Assembly: GCA_025517525.1 (NCBI GenBank)
Contig: JAOPJZ010000004.1
Coordinates: 215,594 to 279,593 of the forward strand
Origin: Natronosalvus hydrolyticus
GTDB taxonomy: Archaea; Halobacteriota; Halobacteria; Halobacteriales; Natrialbaceae
Length of the DNA stretch: 64,000 nucleotides
Direction: 5' to 3'
The notes below the pieces were generated by a model. It ran no database searches. It was not told the origin of the DNA and saw only the letters and a program-made list of their open reading frames with translations. The position numbers were made by a program, and so were the translations under genes. Below are positions 8,254 to 16,000 of the stretch, piece after piece (the stretch's first letter is position 1; every line of letters begins with the position of its first letter).

Positions 8254-9290
8254 TGCAAGTCGAACGCCGTCGATTGATGGTTCTGTTGAATGCATTGTAC
8301 GATCAGGGCGTCGATTCGATCCCCATCAAACATCCTTGCGAGGACATCGGCGAACTCGTTCGGATCGAACTGGAGGACGATGGTCAAGCTACGGTACGGT
8401 TCGCGCAGGGTACGATGACGTACCAGGACAATCGTGAAGGGATTCCTGTGAAGCATGGTCAGCCTGCCTATGAAGATCTGCCGGATGCTGAGACGTACAC
8501 CCGCATAGCGGTCGCCAGCGGCCATGTCCAGCTCGCTAATCAAGATGATGTCGGTGAATTCATCCAACGGCACGGCTATGCCGATCTCGAAGCCGGTCAT
8601 GACCCTGTCGTCCTCGGATTAGATGCCAACATCACTGCCTGGAGACTCCCAGAAGTTCTGGGCATCGATAGTGAAACAGGAGCCACGGACGACCGAGATC
8701 GACGACCAACCAACGGGTACGCGCTCGCAACTGGCGTCAAAGAAGAGTTGGACTGGCATTACAAGCAGTACAACACACACGAGCTGACCGAAGCCTTCGG
8801 CGAGGAGTTTACACGTCTCGACAATCAGCCAGCCGGATCCAACCGGGAAGGGTTCCTCGGCCTCTACGAGTACCGTCGCCTGAGAACCAACCGGACCGTC
8901 GATGTCATTGAGTGTGACACCGGTGACGAAGCAATCGTCGCTGCCTATCAAGAGTTCAACCAGAACAGTCGAAAGCAAGCAGTGTTACTCAGCAACGATC
9001 ACGGGTTCGTCGACAGAAGCATCGACGCTGGCGTCCCAGCACAGCATATCTACTACCCGATAGACATCCCTCGGAAATCCACGGGAACATGGACGCAGGC
9101 AGCTGAATTACTGTACTACCTCGCAATTCTATTCGGTGTCATCCGGCTTCCGAAAGTCACCGTCTACGGGGTCTGGAACGGGAAGGACGGTCGGCACTGG
9201 CAACACGAGCAACTCGATATCGACTGTCGGAGCCCCAAAATCGAACCTCAACTGGAACGAGATCTCACCATCCTCAACTCAACCTATTGA
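8253..9290 (+). CDS. PIN-like domain protein, partner of the CARF-like protein
   Basis: A 345-residue protein. The first 110 residues are a mixed alpha/beta region that I cannot assign. From about residue 118 the segment PVVLGLDANITAWRLP carries the first acidic residue of a PIN-like nuclease fold (D124). Further acidic positions follow in VIECDTGDEAIVAAYQEF and in LLSNDHGFVDRSI, the typical late PIN strand with Asp. The remainder (PAQHIYYPIDIP, then a hydrophobic helix LLYYLAILFGVI) may be a second small domain. Its ATG lies inside TAATG with the CARF-like gene. The likely role is an RNase switched on by the partner's ligand. PIN assignment is moderate because the four acidic residues cannot be proved by eye. 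Confidence 0.62.
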   Translation: MQVERRRLMVLLNALYDQGVDSIPIKHPCEDIGELVRIELEDDGQATVRFAQGTMTYQDNREGIPVKHGQPAYEDLPDAETYTRIAVASGHVQLANQDDVGEFIQRHGYADLEAGHDPVVLGLDANITAWRLPEVLGIDSETGATDDRDRRPTNGYALATGVKEELDWHYKQYNTHELTEAFGEEFTRLDNQPAGSNREGFLGLYEYRRLRTNRTVDVIECDTGDEAIVAAYQEFNQNSRKQAVLLSNDHGFVDRSIDAGVPAQHIYYPIDIPRKSTGTWTQAAELLYYLAILFGVIRLPKVTVYGVWNGKDGRHWQHEQLDIDCRSPKIEPQLERDLTILNSTY

Positions 9291-9429
9291 CGAGAAGAAG
9301 TGACCGCATAGCCTCAACGTGATAACGCGGCACGGAAACGAGGTGTGCGGTTCTACGGAACGCTATCAGGTCGAATACGATTCAGATCAGGGAAACTGAT
9401 TACTGGCACTCTGATGTATCGTCATATCG

Positions 9430-9525
9430 ATGCCCCAGATATTCGATTTCTACTGTACGAACCCGGACTGTGGGTTCAAGATGCCGTCAGTCTGGGGGTA
9501 CTATATGTACGCGATTGCGGACGAG
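9430..9525 (+). pseudogene. N-terminal fragment of a zinc-ribbon-like protein, cut by a recombination junction
   Basis: From the ATG at 9430 about 32 residues read like the start of a real protein, with CTNPDCGF as half of a zinc ribbon and VWGYYMYAIADE. After codon 32 the frame runs into the antisense of the HTH gene and loses its character. I read this as a gene beginning broken at about 9520-9530. Confidence 0.42.
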
Positions 9526-9735
9526 GTACTTCCCGTACGCAATGCGCTCAAGCCATCTTTTCTCCTTGAGGGCATACGCCATGTCCTTGGCCGACTTCCG
9601 CGGAATATCAAGTGCGTCTACGATGTCACTAATGGTGATGACCTGCCGTTTCTCGCTATCGAGCCGTGACAGTGCCTGCGACTCGCGCGTCGACAGGCTC
9701 TTCCGTTGAGTCTCTTCCCCGTTTGTTGACCCCAT
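9487..9735 (-). pseudogene. Truncated AbiEi-like antitoxin: N-terminal helix-turn-helix only
   Basis: The 82-residue frame matches the DNA-binding part of AbiEi-type (type IV toxin-antitoxin) antitoxins: LSTRESQALSRL, then VITISDIVDALDIPRKSAKDMAYALKEK with RWLERIAYGKYLV. Full-length antitoxins continue for well over 100 residues after GKYL. Here only about 14 unrelated residues follow before the stop, because the coding sequence is broken at about 9520-9530, the same point at which the opposite-strand zinc-ribbon fragment ends. No AbiEii-like nucleotidyltransferase toxin was found nearby. The stub could still bind DNA; the 26-bp repeats directly upstream may be its operators. Confidence 0.6.
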
Positions 9736-9737
9736 AG

Positions 9738-9845
9738 CCGCTCAGCGTACATAGAATCTAAATCCGACAGTTATATACGTATTTGTTGAGACCTAATTTG
9801 GCGAAAGTTGGCACATGAACCGCTCAGAGCACATAGAACCTAAAT
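9738..9845. repeat. Two 26-bp direct repeats upstream of the truncated antitoxin
   Basis: 9738-9763 and 9820-9845 agree at 23 of 26 positions (shared core CCGCTCAG...ACATAGAA.CTAAAT) and lie 82 bp apart, close to eight helical turns. The first starts 3 bp before the HTH gene. This is an arrangement expected of antitoxin operator sites, although insertion-element remnants are an alternative. Confidence 0.6.
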
Positions 9846-10000
9846 AATACCAAAATTTGACATTCTGAATGAGAGTGTGTCCAAAGAAATCTTCGTCTGC
9901 CACTCGCCCCACCACCGCGCGTTCGAGGACGTCGAAGTAGTGAACTTTGGAGTCCCCCTTATAGACTCCAGCGGTGCTTACGCCGACCCCGACTAGCTGG

Positions 10001-10741
10001 CTAGCGAGATGTACGGTCGCCGGGGTGCCCGACTGGCCCGAGCCGCGTTACCCGTCCTTCTTCGATTAATGTTTTGACTCCGTCTTCCGTTGGAAACCCC
10101 CAGACAGCGTCCTCAATGGGCTGCTTCGGTGCCAGCGACTTGAAATGCCGGCCATCAGGGGTCAGCGCGATCAACCGGCGGTGACTGCCTGCCAGGTCGA
10201 CACACCCGAGATCCCATCCACAAGCCCGTCGCTCAATCCACGCCTTCCCTGACCGATACCCCAGAATCTCCTCAGGCTGAAAATCAATGTACCGCTCGAC
10301 GGGGAACGCGTAGTTTTTGAACGTAATCGGGGTACCCACGTCCAATTCACCCGCGATCGGATCATACTCGCCGAACTCGAACGGCCCCTCAAGCTCCGGT
10401 TCCAGCGCCGCCCGCGCAGCTGTCTGCTGGTCACGATGCTCAATGTGGAACACCCAGTGGACGACACACCCGAGGCGGAGCGCTTCCCGTGTCTTTGCAC
10501 GGTATGACTGGTCACTCCCAGCCACGAACTCAATGCACCGCTTGACCGGCCCATCATACACCAGACAGTCCGGCACTCGGTCAGCAAACTTCTTCTCGAA
10601 GCGATACTCACCGGGGAACCACGGGTCGCGTTTCGCCTCCTGTCGCCGATCTAGCTCTATTTTCCCCCACAGATGCTCAACCGACTCCTTGCCTGCAGAC
10701 CGGTACCGTTCAACATCACCCCAGATTTCGAAGTCAGTCAT
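10001..10741 (-). CDS. CoiA-like PD-(D/E)XK nuclease-domain protein
   Basis: The 246-residue protein has a central region VPDCLVYDGPVKRCIEFV followed by AGSDQSYRAKTREALRLG and VVHWVFHIEH. This fits the CoiA-type competence nuclease-like domain: an Asp, then a hydrophobic strand with the E of E-x-K/Q-like type, then a Tyr/Arg helix and a W-x-F strand. The N-terminal part (EIWGDVERYRSAGKESVEHLW) resembles the helical zinc-less start of such proteins. The C-terminal half is unassigned. The ATG at 10739-10741 overlaps the stop of a 17-codon frame (10741-10791 region, Gln/Asn-rich) and is preceded by the small gene at 10793-11047, so it is likely the last gene of a leftward operon. CoiA-like domains are frequent on haloarchaeal plasmids and islands. 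Confidence 0.6.
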   Translation of the reverse strand: MTDFEIWGDVERYRSAGKESVEHLWGKIELDRRQEAKRDPWFPGEYRFEKKFADRVPDCLVYDGPVKRCIEFVAGSDQSYRAKTREALRLGCVVHWVFHIEHRDQQTAARAALEPELEGPFEFGEYDPIAGELDVGTPITFKNYAFPVERYIDFQPEEILGYRSGKAWIERRACGWDLGCVDLAGSHRRLIALTPDGRHFKSLAPKQPIEDAVWGFPTEDGVKTLIEEGRVTRLGPVGHPGDRTSR

Positions 10742-10792
10742 ACGTCATTCACCTGTTGGTTCTGCTGCTGTTGGTTCTTGTTTCGTGTCATG

Positions 10793-11047
10793 TTATTCTG
10801 CACAGATGCGTCCCACCACTAAGACGACAACCAACACACTCACACCACCACTGCGTCCCAACACACCCTGTTTCCAGTGTTCTCCGCACTCGCAACCCAG
10901 CATCGGATCGAGCACACGCTCGTCGTAGCGGCCACGCGGAACTACTCGCCGCCACGTAGCGAGGGGTCGAGCGAGTCCGTCGGGACGCCACCACGCATCC
11001 CGGCGGTCGCCCTCGCCCACCACACCCAGGGACTCTTTCATTGGCAC
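10793..11047 (-). CDS. Small protein with C-terminal hydrophobic segment
   Basis: The 84-residue product shows a charged N-terminal part (MPMKESLGVVGEGDRRDAWW) and a C-terminal hydrophobic stretch (VSVLVVVLVVGRI). GC-rich sequence makes several frames open here, so the gene is tentative. Its start directly follows the end of the frame 11048-11260 on the same strand and it precedes the CoiA-like gene, which supports an operon. A competing 113-codon frame (10788-11129) in another phase has an arginine/serine-rich composition and is less convincing. No family is recognised. Two Cys in LGCECGEHW could bind metal. Confidence 0.4.
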   Translation of the reverse strand: MPMKESLGVVGEGDRRDAWWRPDGLARPLATWRRVVPRGRYDERVLDPMLGCECGEHWKQGVLGRSGGVSVLVVVLVVGRICAE

Positions 11048-11260
11048 TCACAGTGGCACGCCCACCACAGCCTGCCACACGAGCAGCCACCGCCCGCCGT
11101 GACCGGTGCCCCACCACGAGCACCGCCACAACCTACGACGCTTCACATCCCGGCCACGACGGCCACACCACCCACTAGCGCACCCCCAACCCGCCGGCAT
11201 CACCTCCCACCCCCACACCCGCCACGACTCGTACAACTCCGCGGGTCGAAGCGCCGACAA
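11048..11260 (-). pseudogene. Trp-rich frame, probably the shifted 3' part of the gene at 11200-11583
   Basis: It begins with TTG only and overlaps the end of the preceding frame by 61 bp. The product has an unusual Trp/Arg/Gly pattern (LYESWRVWGWEVMPAGWG, CSWWGTGHGGRWLLVWQ). The upstream frame ends in low-complexity SCTSRGGCGGGR, which looks like out-of-frame sequence, so a single-base shift around 11235-11245 may have split one gene of about 180 residues. I cannot exclude two overlapping genes. Confidence 0.35.
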
Positions 11261-11583
11261 TACTCCTCAACGTACTGCAGCGCCGGCGACCACGACCGGA
11301 TACGACGCAACTGCGCATCCAACATGAGCTCGCGCACGCCCAAGGTGAAGTATTCCGTCGGCTTATGCCGGCAACCAATGCATTTCACGTGCCCGATCTG
11401 AAAGGCCGACCGCTCGGCCGGGCGGAAGGCAAACACAACGAGAGAAGCACCTTCCCACAGTTTTTCACCGCAGGCTTCATATGCCGCGGCTCCTTCCCCG
11501 AGCGCAAAACTTTCAAATTGTGATATTTCTACAATGAGCTGGTCACCGACAGTCTCTTGATTCGACGGATCTGACTTTTGCAT
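11200..11583 (-). CDS. Cys-containing protein of unknown function, possibly frameshifted
   Basis: The first 113 of 127 residues look like a real globular protein: VGDQLIVEISQFESFALGEG, an alanine/glycine-rich turn, LVVFAFRPAERSAFQIGHV and KCIGCRHKPTEYFTLGVREL. The CIGC motif suggests a metal site. The final 14 residues degenerate into Cys/Ser/Gly, whereas the +1 phase stays open for another 60 codons, so the true C-terminus may lie in 11048-11260. It heads a leftward cluster with 10793-11047 and the CoiA-like gene. I recognise no named family. Confidence 0.5.
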   Translation of the reverse strand: MQKSDPSNQETVGDQLIVEISQFESFALGEGAAAYEACGEKLWEGASLVVFAFRPAERSAFQIGHVKCIGCRHKPTEYFTLGVRELMLDAQLRRIRSWSPALQYVEEYCRRFDPRSCTSRGGCGGGR

Positions 11584-11678
11584 GGGTTCTTACATCCCGT
11601 GAGAAACCCAGTCCGAGTGTCTCTAGCACTCGGGCGTTTTCGCTTAATTCACGCCCCTCCAAGACTGACCTTCTACAC

Positions 11679-11762
11679 CATCACCTACATTGTGTAATGG
11701 CATAAGTGTTCCCATCTCCTTTGAAGGAGATGGGATGTAACCCATCACCTACATAGGTGATG
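11679..11762. promoter_or_regulatory. Palindromes and a direct repeat upstream of a wHTH gene
   Basis: 11711-11734 is a 24-bp palindrome with 11-bp arms CCCATCTCCTT/AAGGAGATGGG and a 2-nt centre. 11743-11762 is a second one with 8-bp arms CATCACCT/AGGTGATG around ACAT. CATCACCTACAT is also present at 11679-11690 as a direct half-site copy. All lie within 101 bp upstream of the GTG at 11780, as expected of operator sites for an autoregulated HTH protein; the longer palindrome could alternatively act as an RNA hairpin. Confidence 0.55.
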
Positions 11763-11779
11763 TTCACGAACCGATTACT

Positions 11780-12013
11780 GTGCCGGGAAAGGATCGAGAG
11801 GATGAGTCCGGGAAGTATACCACGAGTTACCCGGATTCAGATTTCATAGACGCCATCCAGACGCATGATGGAATGGCAGGGACCTCAGAGATAGCCGAAA
11901 CTGTCGGCTGTACTCGGCGGACGGCGTATACGCGTCTACAGTCACTCGAATCCGAAGGCCAAGTTTCCAGTAGGAAGGTGGGGAACTCTCTACTCTGGAG
12001 CGTCGCCAACTAA
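11780..12013 (+). CDS. Winged-helix transcription regulator
   Basis: The 77-residue protein starts with GTG at 11780. After an acidic, probably disordered N-terminus (about 20 residues) comes a helix-turn-helix: DFIDAIQTHDGMAGTSEIAE, TVGCTRRTAYTRLQSLESEG, and a wing QVSSRKVGNSLLWSV. This is the compact MarR/IclR-like winged helix common in haloarchaeal mobile DNA. It has no effector domain. Palindromic sites at 11711-11762 lie directly upstream, suggesting autoregulation. It is separated from the helicase operon by 340 bp and reads in the opposite direction, so a role in controlling that operon is possible but not shown. Confidence 0.7.
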   Translation: MPGKDREDESGKYTTSYPDSDFIDAIQTHDGMAGTSEIAETVGCTRRTAYTRLQSLESEGQVSSRKVGNSLLWSVAN

Positions 12014-12353
12014 GTTAGGTCGCCCTCGCAGAGACGGGCTATCTGAATCTTACGCTTACCCCAAACTCGGTAAGATGAGTGGCTCAAATCAACTTTTGTG
12101 CAACTGCGCAGGTGAAGAGACAGGTGATTCAAGGGTATTCACGCTGAGAGGTCAGAATGGTAGCGAGAGTAAATAACACCGTTACGCCAGCACCTGATCA
12201 AACAGATCCGCTGCAACTGATTCCGGCCCAAACACATTAAGCGGAATCATACCTAACGGATACCGCTGTCGTTGTTTCCTTGCTCTCTTCGATACCAGAG
12301 CGACAACTGGGCAGCATCAACGATTTCCTACAGAAGAGCGTCGTACTTTGAGA
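12014..12353. other. 340-bp gene-free stretch with a possible gene remnant
   Basis: On the minus strand a frame ending in TAA at 12182-12184 reads about 40 protein-like codons (ending ...NVFGPESVAADLFDQVLA) but has no plausible start and is closed upstream by a stop. It could be the tail of a lost gene. Nothing else was seen. Confidence 0.35.
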
Positions 12354-13034
12354 TCAACGCATATCGAGCAAGGCGGCCCCCAGCTCCCGCTGTAGAAGGT
12401 TTTTATCTAACAGAAATGTCGGTGTCCGTGGAAGAAGTAGACAATTTTCGCAGTAATTCGAACATTCACATGTTTCTAGCTGCATTGAAGCCTCATCGAA
12501 TACAGCACTCAAATTTTTATAAATAGGATATGAGAGACCTGCTCCACCAGGTTCATTGTCGTATACAAGAAGACGAAGATAATCGTTAAGGAGGTGTGGT
12601 TCACACTGTATCTCAATCGGATTAACGCCCAACTGTCGTGCCATGACGCTCCGAAGACTATATCCTACCGAATAAAGAGCAGCTAGACGCTCTTCTGGTG
12701 TTGTGACATCTGCATATGTCCGGAATAGTCTTTTCGACACCTGAAGTTCAAATCCATCTGTTCCGTATTGATGGCCTGCTATCGCCCGTTCGCTTCGTAC
12801 TTCTCCATCCTCTATTTTCAGGATCTCTCCGTGGGCTTCTTGGACTTTGGATGATGACTGATACGTAATCTCGACGCGAGGAACAGCACGCTGAACTCGT
12901 ATATTCTTTACAAATTTTGTGTCAATCTCTCCTGTCGTTCTTTCTTCGACTGTTTCTGATTCTCTTTTGAGCAAACTGGTATCGAACTCGTCGTCGCCAA
13001 TTAAATGCGCGAAATCATCTAATTCATCAGTCAT
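12354..13034 (-). CDS. DUF1998/MrfA zinc-binding-like protein, partner of the helicase
   Basis: This 226-residue protein matches the C-terminal module of DUF1998-containing helicases. A central segment is followed by YDNEPGGAGLSYPIYKNL and the cysteine cluster CECSNYCENC, the metal-binding signature of that region (as in MrfA, DISARM DrmB and related proteins). The open frame extends to 13079, but the ATG at 13034 overlaps the helicase stop by 8 nt (ATGACTGA), the same junction type used elsewhere in this locus, so 13034 is preferred. It is last in the leftward operon 23760-12354. Probably it acts in trans as the DNA-strand-separating zinc module that other lineages fuse to the helicase. Confidence 0.72.
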   Translation of the reverse strand: MTDELDDFAHLIGDDEFDTSLLKRESETVEERTTGEIDTKFVKNIRVQRAVPRVEITYQSSSKVQEAHGEILKIEDGEVRSERAIAGHQYGTDGFELQVSKRLFRTYADVTTPEERLAALYSVGYSLRSVMARQLGVNPIEIQCEPHLLNDYLRLLVYDNEPGGAGLSYPIYKNLSAVFDEASMQLETCECSNYCENCLLLPRTPTFLLDKNLLQRELGAALLDMR

Positions 13035-16000
13035 TGCTAACACCTCTAAGTGTGAATGGGCGTGTTCTCTTATTGCCATAAGATGGTTTCAGGATTGCAC
13101 CAAGATACTCATGGACAGGTAGTGATCGTAACGTGTCACTGCATACTGGACAGTTGGAGCTGCCCTCTGGCTGTTGGTGTAAGAATAGTAAACAAGAAGT
13201 ATTCATACAAGTATTAGCTGTATATAAGGGGTCGGAGCTTACCTGCGTATTGACAACCTCATATTTTGTACCGGCGTATGTATCAACTGCCTCAGGATAC
13301 GTCTCTCTGAGAGCTTGGCGAAGACTCTTCGATTCATAATGAAGATGTTCTGTTACCGATCCGGAGCCTTCTTGCTCACGGAACAGGACAGCGTTATCAT
13401 CAGCAGACCGATATTGAGATATGAGGCCTGCTTTAGAAAGTAGCATTGGAAGATACCCTAATTCACGACTAAGTTCAGATAGAAGCTCTTCTTGAATGAT
13501 TCTTCGTCGTTTGAGCTCTGATACTCCGTTTCCAGATTCAGAAAGACGTGAGTACAAACTGTAAAACTTGAATAAGCGGCGCGTGGTCTGTCTTTTTATA
13601 ATACCCTCGTTTTCACAGAGTGTATTTATTGCATATTCAACCTCACTTTGTGATTTCGAATTAAAAGTCGAAGTGAGATGCGATATAAGTTCTTTTTCCT
13701 TATTTTCTATTTCATCTAGTAGTGCTTCTATACTCGAATATGCTGCGTTGAGAACTGACTCAAGATCGGACTCAGTGTCGATCCGCTCGTACTCCTCATA
13801 ATTGCTGTCGGACAAATTCATAAAAGTAATCACTTCTGAGAAAAGCTGTGTCATGAACGGTGTTTCCCCAATCTCATTGATGTGGGTTGGCTTAGGATCC
13901 GCATTAAGAAATCTCCCCCCAATATCCTCGAAATAATGGCTATCAACAGCACTGTGAGGGTTTGCAACTGTAAAAACAACTGATGACCTAGATAGGTCTC
14001 GTCCTGCTCGTCCGGCACGTTGTGTATAACTTGCCTTCGTAGGTGGGATTCCAAGGTTGACGACGCAGTCGAGGCTCCCAATATCGATTCCCAGCTCTAA
14101 GGTTGTTGTGGCTGATACAACATTTATCCGCGGCGGAGAGGCTGCAAACGCCTCTTCAATGGTGTTTCTTGTATTTGGGTCAATTCCGGCTTTATGAACC
14201 GCAGAGATGAGGGGATTTGGTTCAGATTGGTAAACAACCTTTGCCCAGTGGTCCAGAGTATATGGTGGACTATATTCACCAGATTCAGGTGAGATATCTA
14301 CCTTATTTTCTCGGTCCACATCTGAAAGGTCATGGCCACAGTCTGGACAGAAGTCTCGGTCCCAGAATGGCCAGCCACCATAACAGAAGCTACAAACTTT
14401 TGCCAGCCGGTTGACCCTTAGCTTCAGAAACTGAGGACGCAGGGTAAGAATGGTTGAGACACCATCCCCATCCGATATCCGATCAACTTTGACGGTACCT
14501 TGCTTTTCAAGTGATTCGATGGTGTTCTCTATCTTCGTTTCAATATCTGGTATGGCATCGGCGTACTGTTCAATGGAGTTAGTTAGTTTCTGCTGGATTC
14601 CGTCCTTTCGGACGCTCATATTCCGGTTAAGATCCTGGTGTGGTTTAAATGCAAGAACTTTTACAATCTCGTTTGTGAGAAGGTTCTGTTCCGAATCTTG
14701 TTCAGTAAACACGCTAACAATCCCCGCATCGAAGAGTCGGCGATGCTCATCAGAATTCAATGGATTAGAAAGTCGATAGAGGTGACGGGAGAGACCAGAG
14801 TAGAGAATTTCATCTTCCAGGTAACCATATGGTTTTTCGATATAGATCCTTTTGAGTTTTGAATGAAGAACATCTTGAATAGCATCTGCTGTGTAGTGTT
14901 TTTCTTCTTCTGGTCCTTCTTCGAGGAGTGTAACGAGTAATCGCTGTGCTTCTAATGAGTAGTCCAATGCTCTCATAAGTGCGCCAATACCCTCTGCATC
15001 ACTACGTCGGTTTGAGAAACAGAGGGCTTTTCCTTCACCGAAGTCCTTGAGATCTCGCCCCAACTGTGTGAGGAGATAAGAAAGGAATGTTGTTGATTTT
15101 ATGCGCTGCTCAGATATATTATAAATCCCGGAGCAGGAACACGCCTTTCCAATCGCCCATCGGGAATCTCCGTCTGTATAGTAAAGGGTATCACACCGAG
15201 AACATGATTCAACTGGATAGAGGTTATGAGCCCGATAACCGCAGCTGTTAGAACGACTTGTGTGGAGTGACCGGCAGTCCTTACAGTAGTAGAACGTACT
15301 GAACGGTTTGAGAAAGTAGTGATGGCGGTCATACAAGATGCCTGCGAGCTTGCACCATTTGAGGATCGAATTAAACCGATTTGTTGTCTCGTCTGTCGTA
15401 CTATCAGCATAGAGAGCAGAGGTAATCTCGTCAAGAGGTGCAAAATCATCGTCCCCAAATTCTTGAAATATGGTAGATATCTCAGGCACTTCCTCCAGTA
15501 GACGATTCTCAAGCTCTTTCCGAAGATCATGACGACGTCTGAATAGCGATTCTAGAGTGTCCTCTTCCCATGTCTCTGGCTTGTTCAGATCATTGAATAT
15601 TTCTTTACCAAAGTCGGTAACATGATTTCCATCGATTATTCCTAAACGTGTTGCGATTTTTTCAACCTCTTCTGAGAGCTCGCCTTTTGCTGACAGAGAC
15701 CATCTCATGACTTCTTCAAGAGCATCATAGGGCGTAACTGCCGGCGTTGATGCTGTTGGATCGTTTGGTGTTGAAGACGTAGCAACAGCTGGTACAAAGT
15801 CGATATGATCGATATTATTCCGATCACGACGAAGTATTTCACTCGCAAATCCGACTGGATTTTCTATTGTGGCACTGGCAAGCACGATCGAAGATCCATA
15901 CCTCTCACGTAATCGTTCTATGAAATGTGACACTGCGGTACCGCTATTGCCATCCCAAACATGAGCTTCGTCAAAGACCACTAAATCAAGGGAGTCAGAT

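Noticed and set aside
7783..9290. A CRISPR locus, expected because of the CARF-like gene
   Set aside because: I looked for regularly spaced direct repeats throughout the window and saw none; no cas1, cas10 or other core cas gene was recognised.
10788..11129. 113-codon Arg/Ser-rich minus frame
   Set aside because: It competes with the 10793-11047 frame; its composition is typical of an out-of-phase reading of GC-rich DNA.
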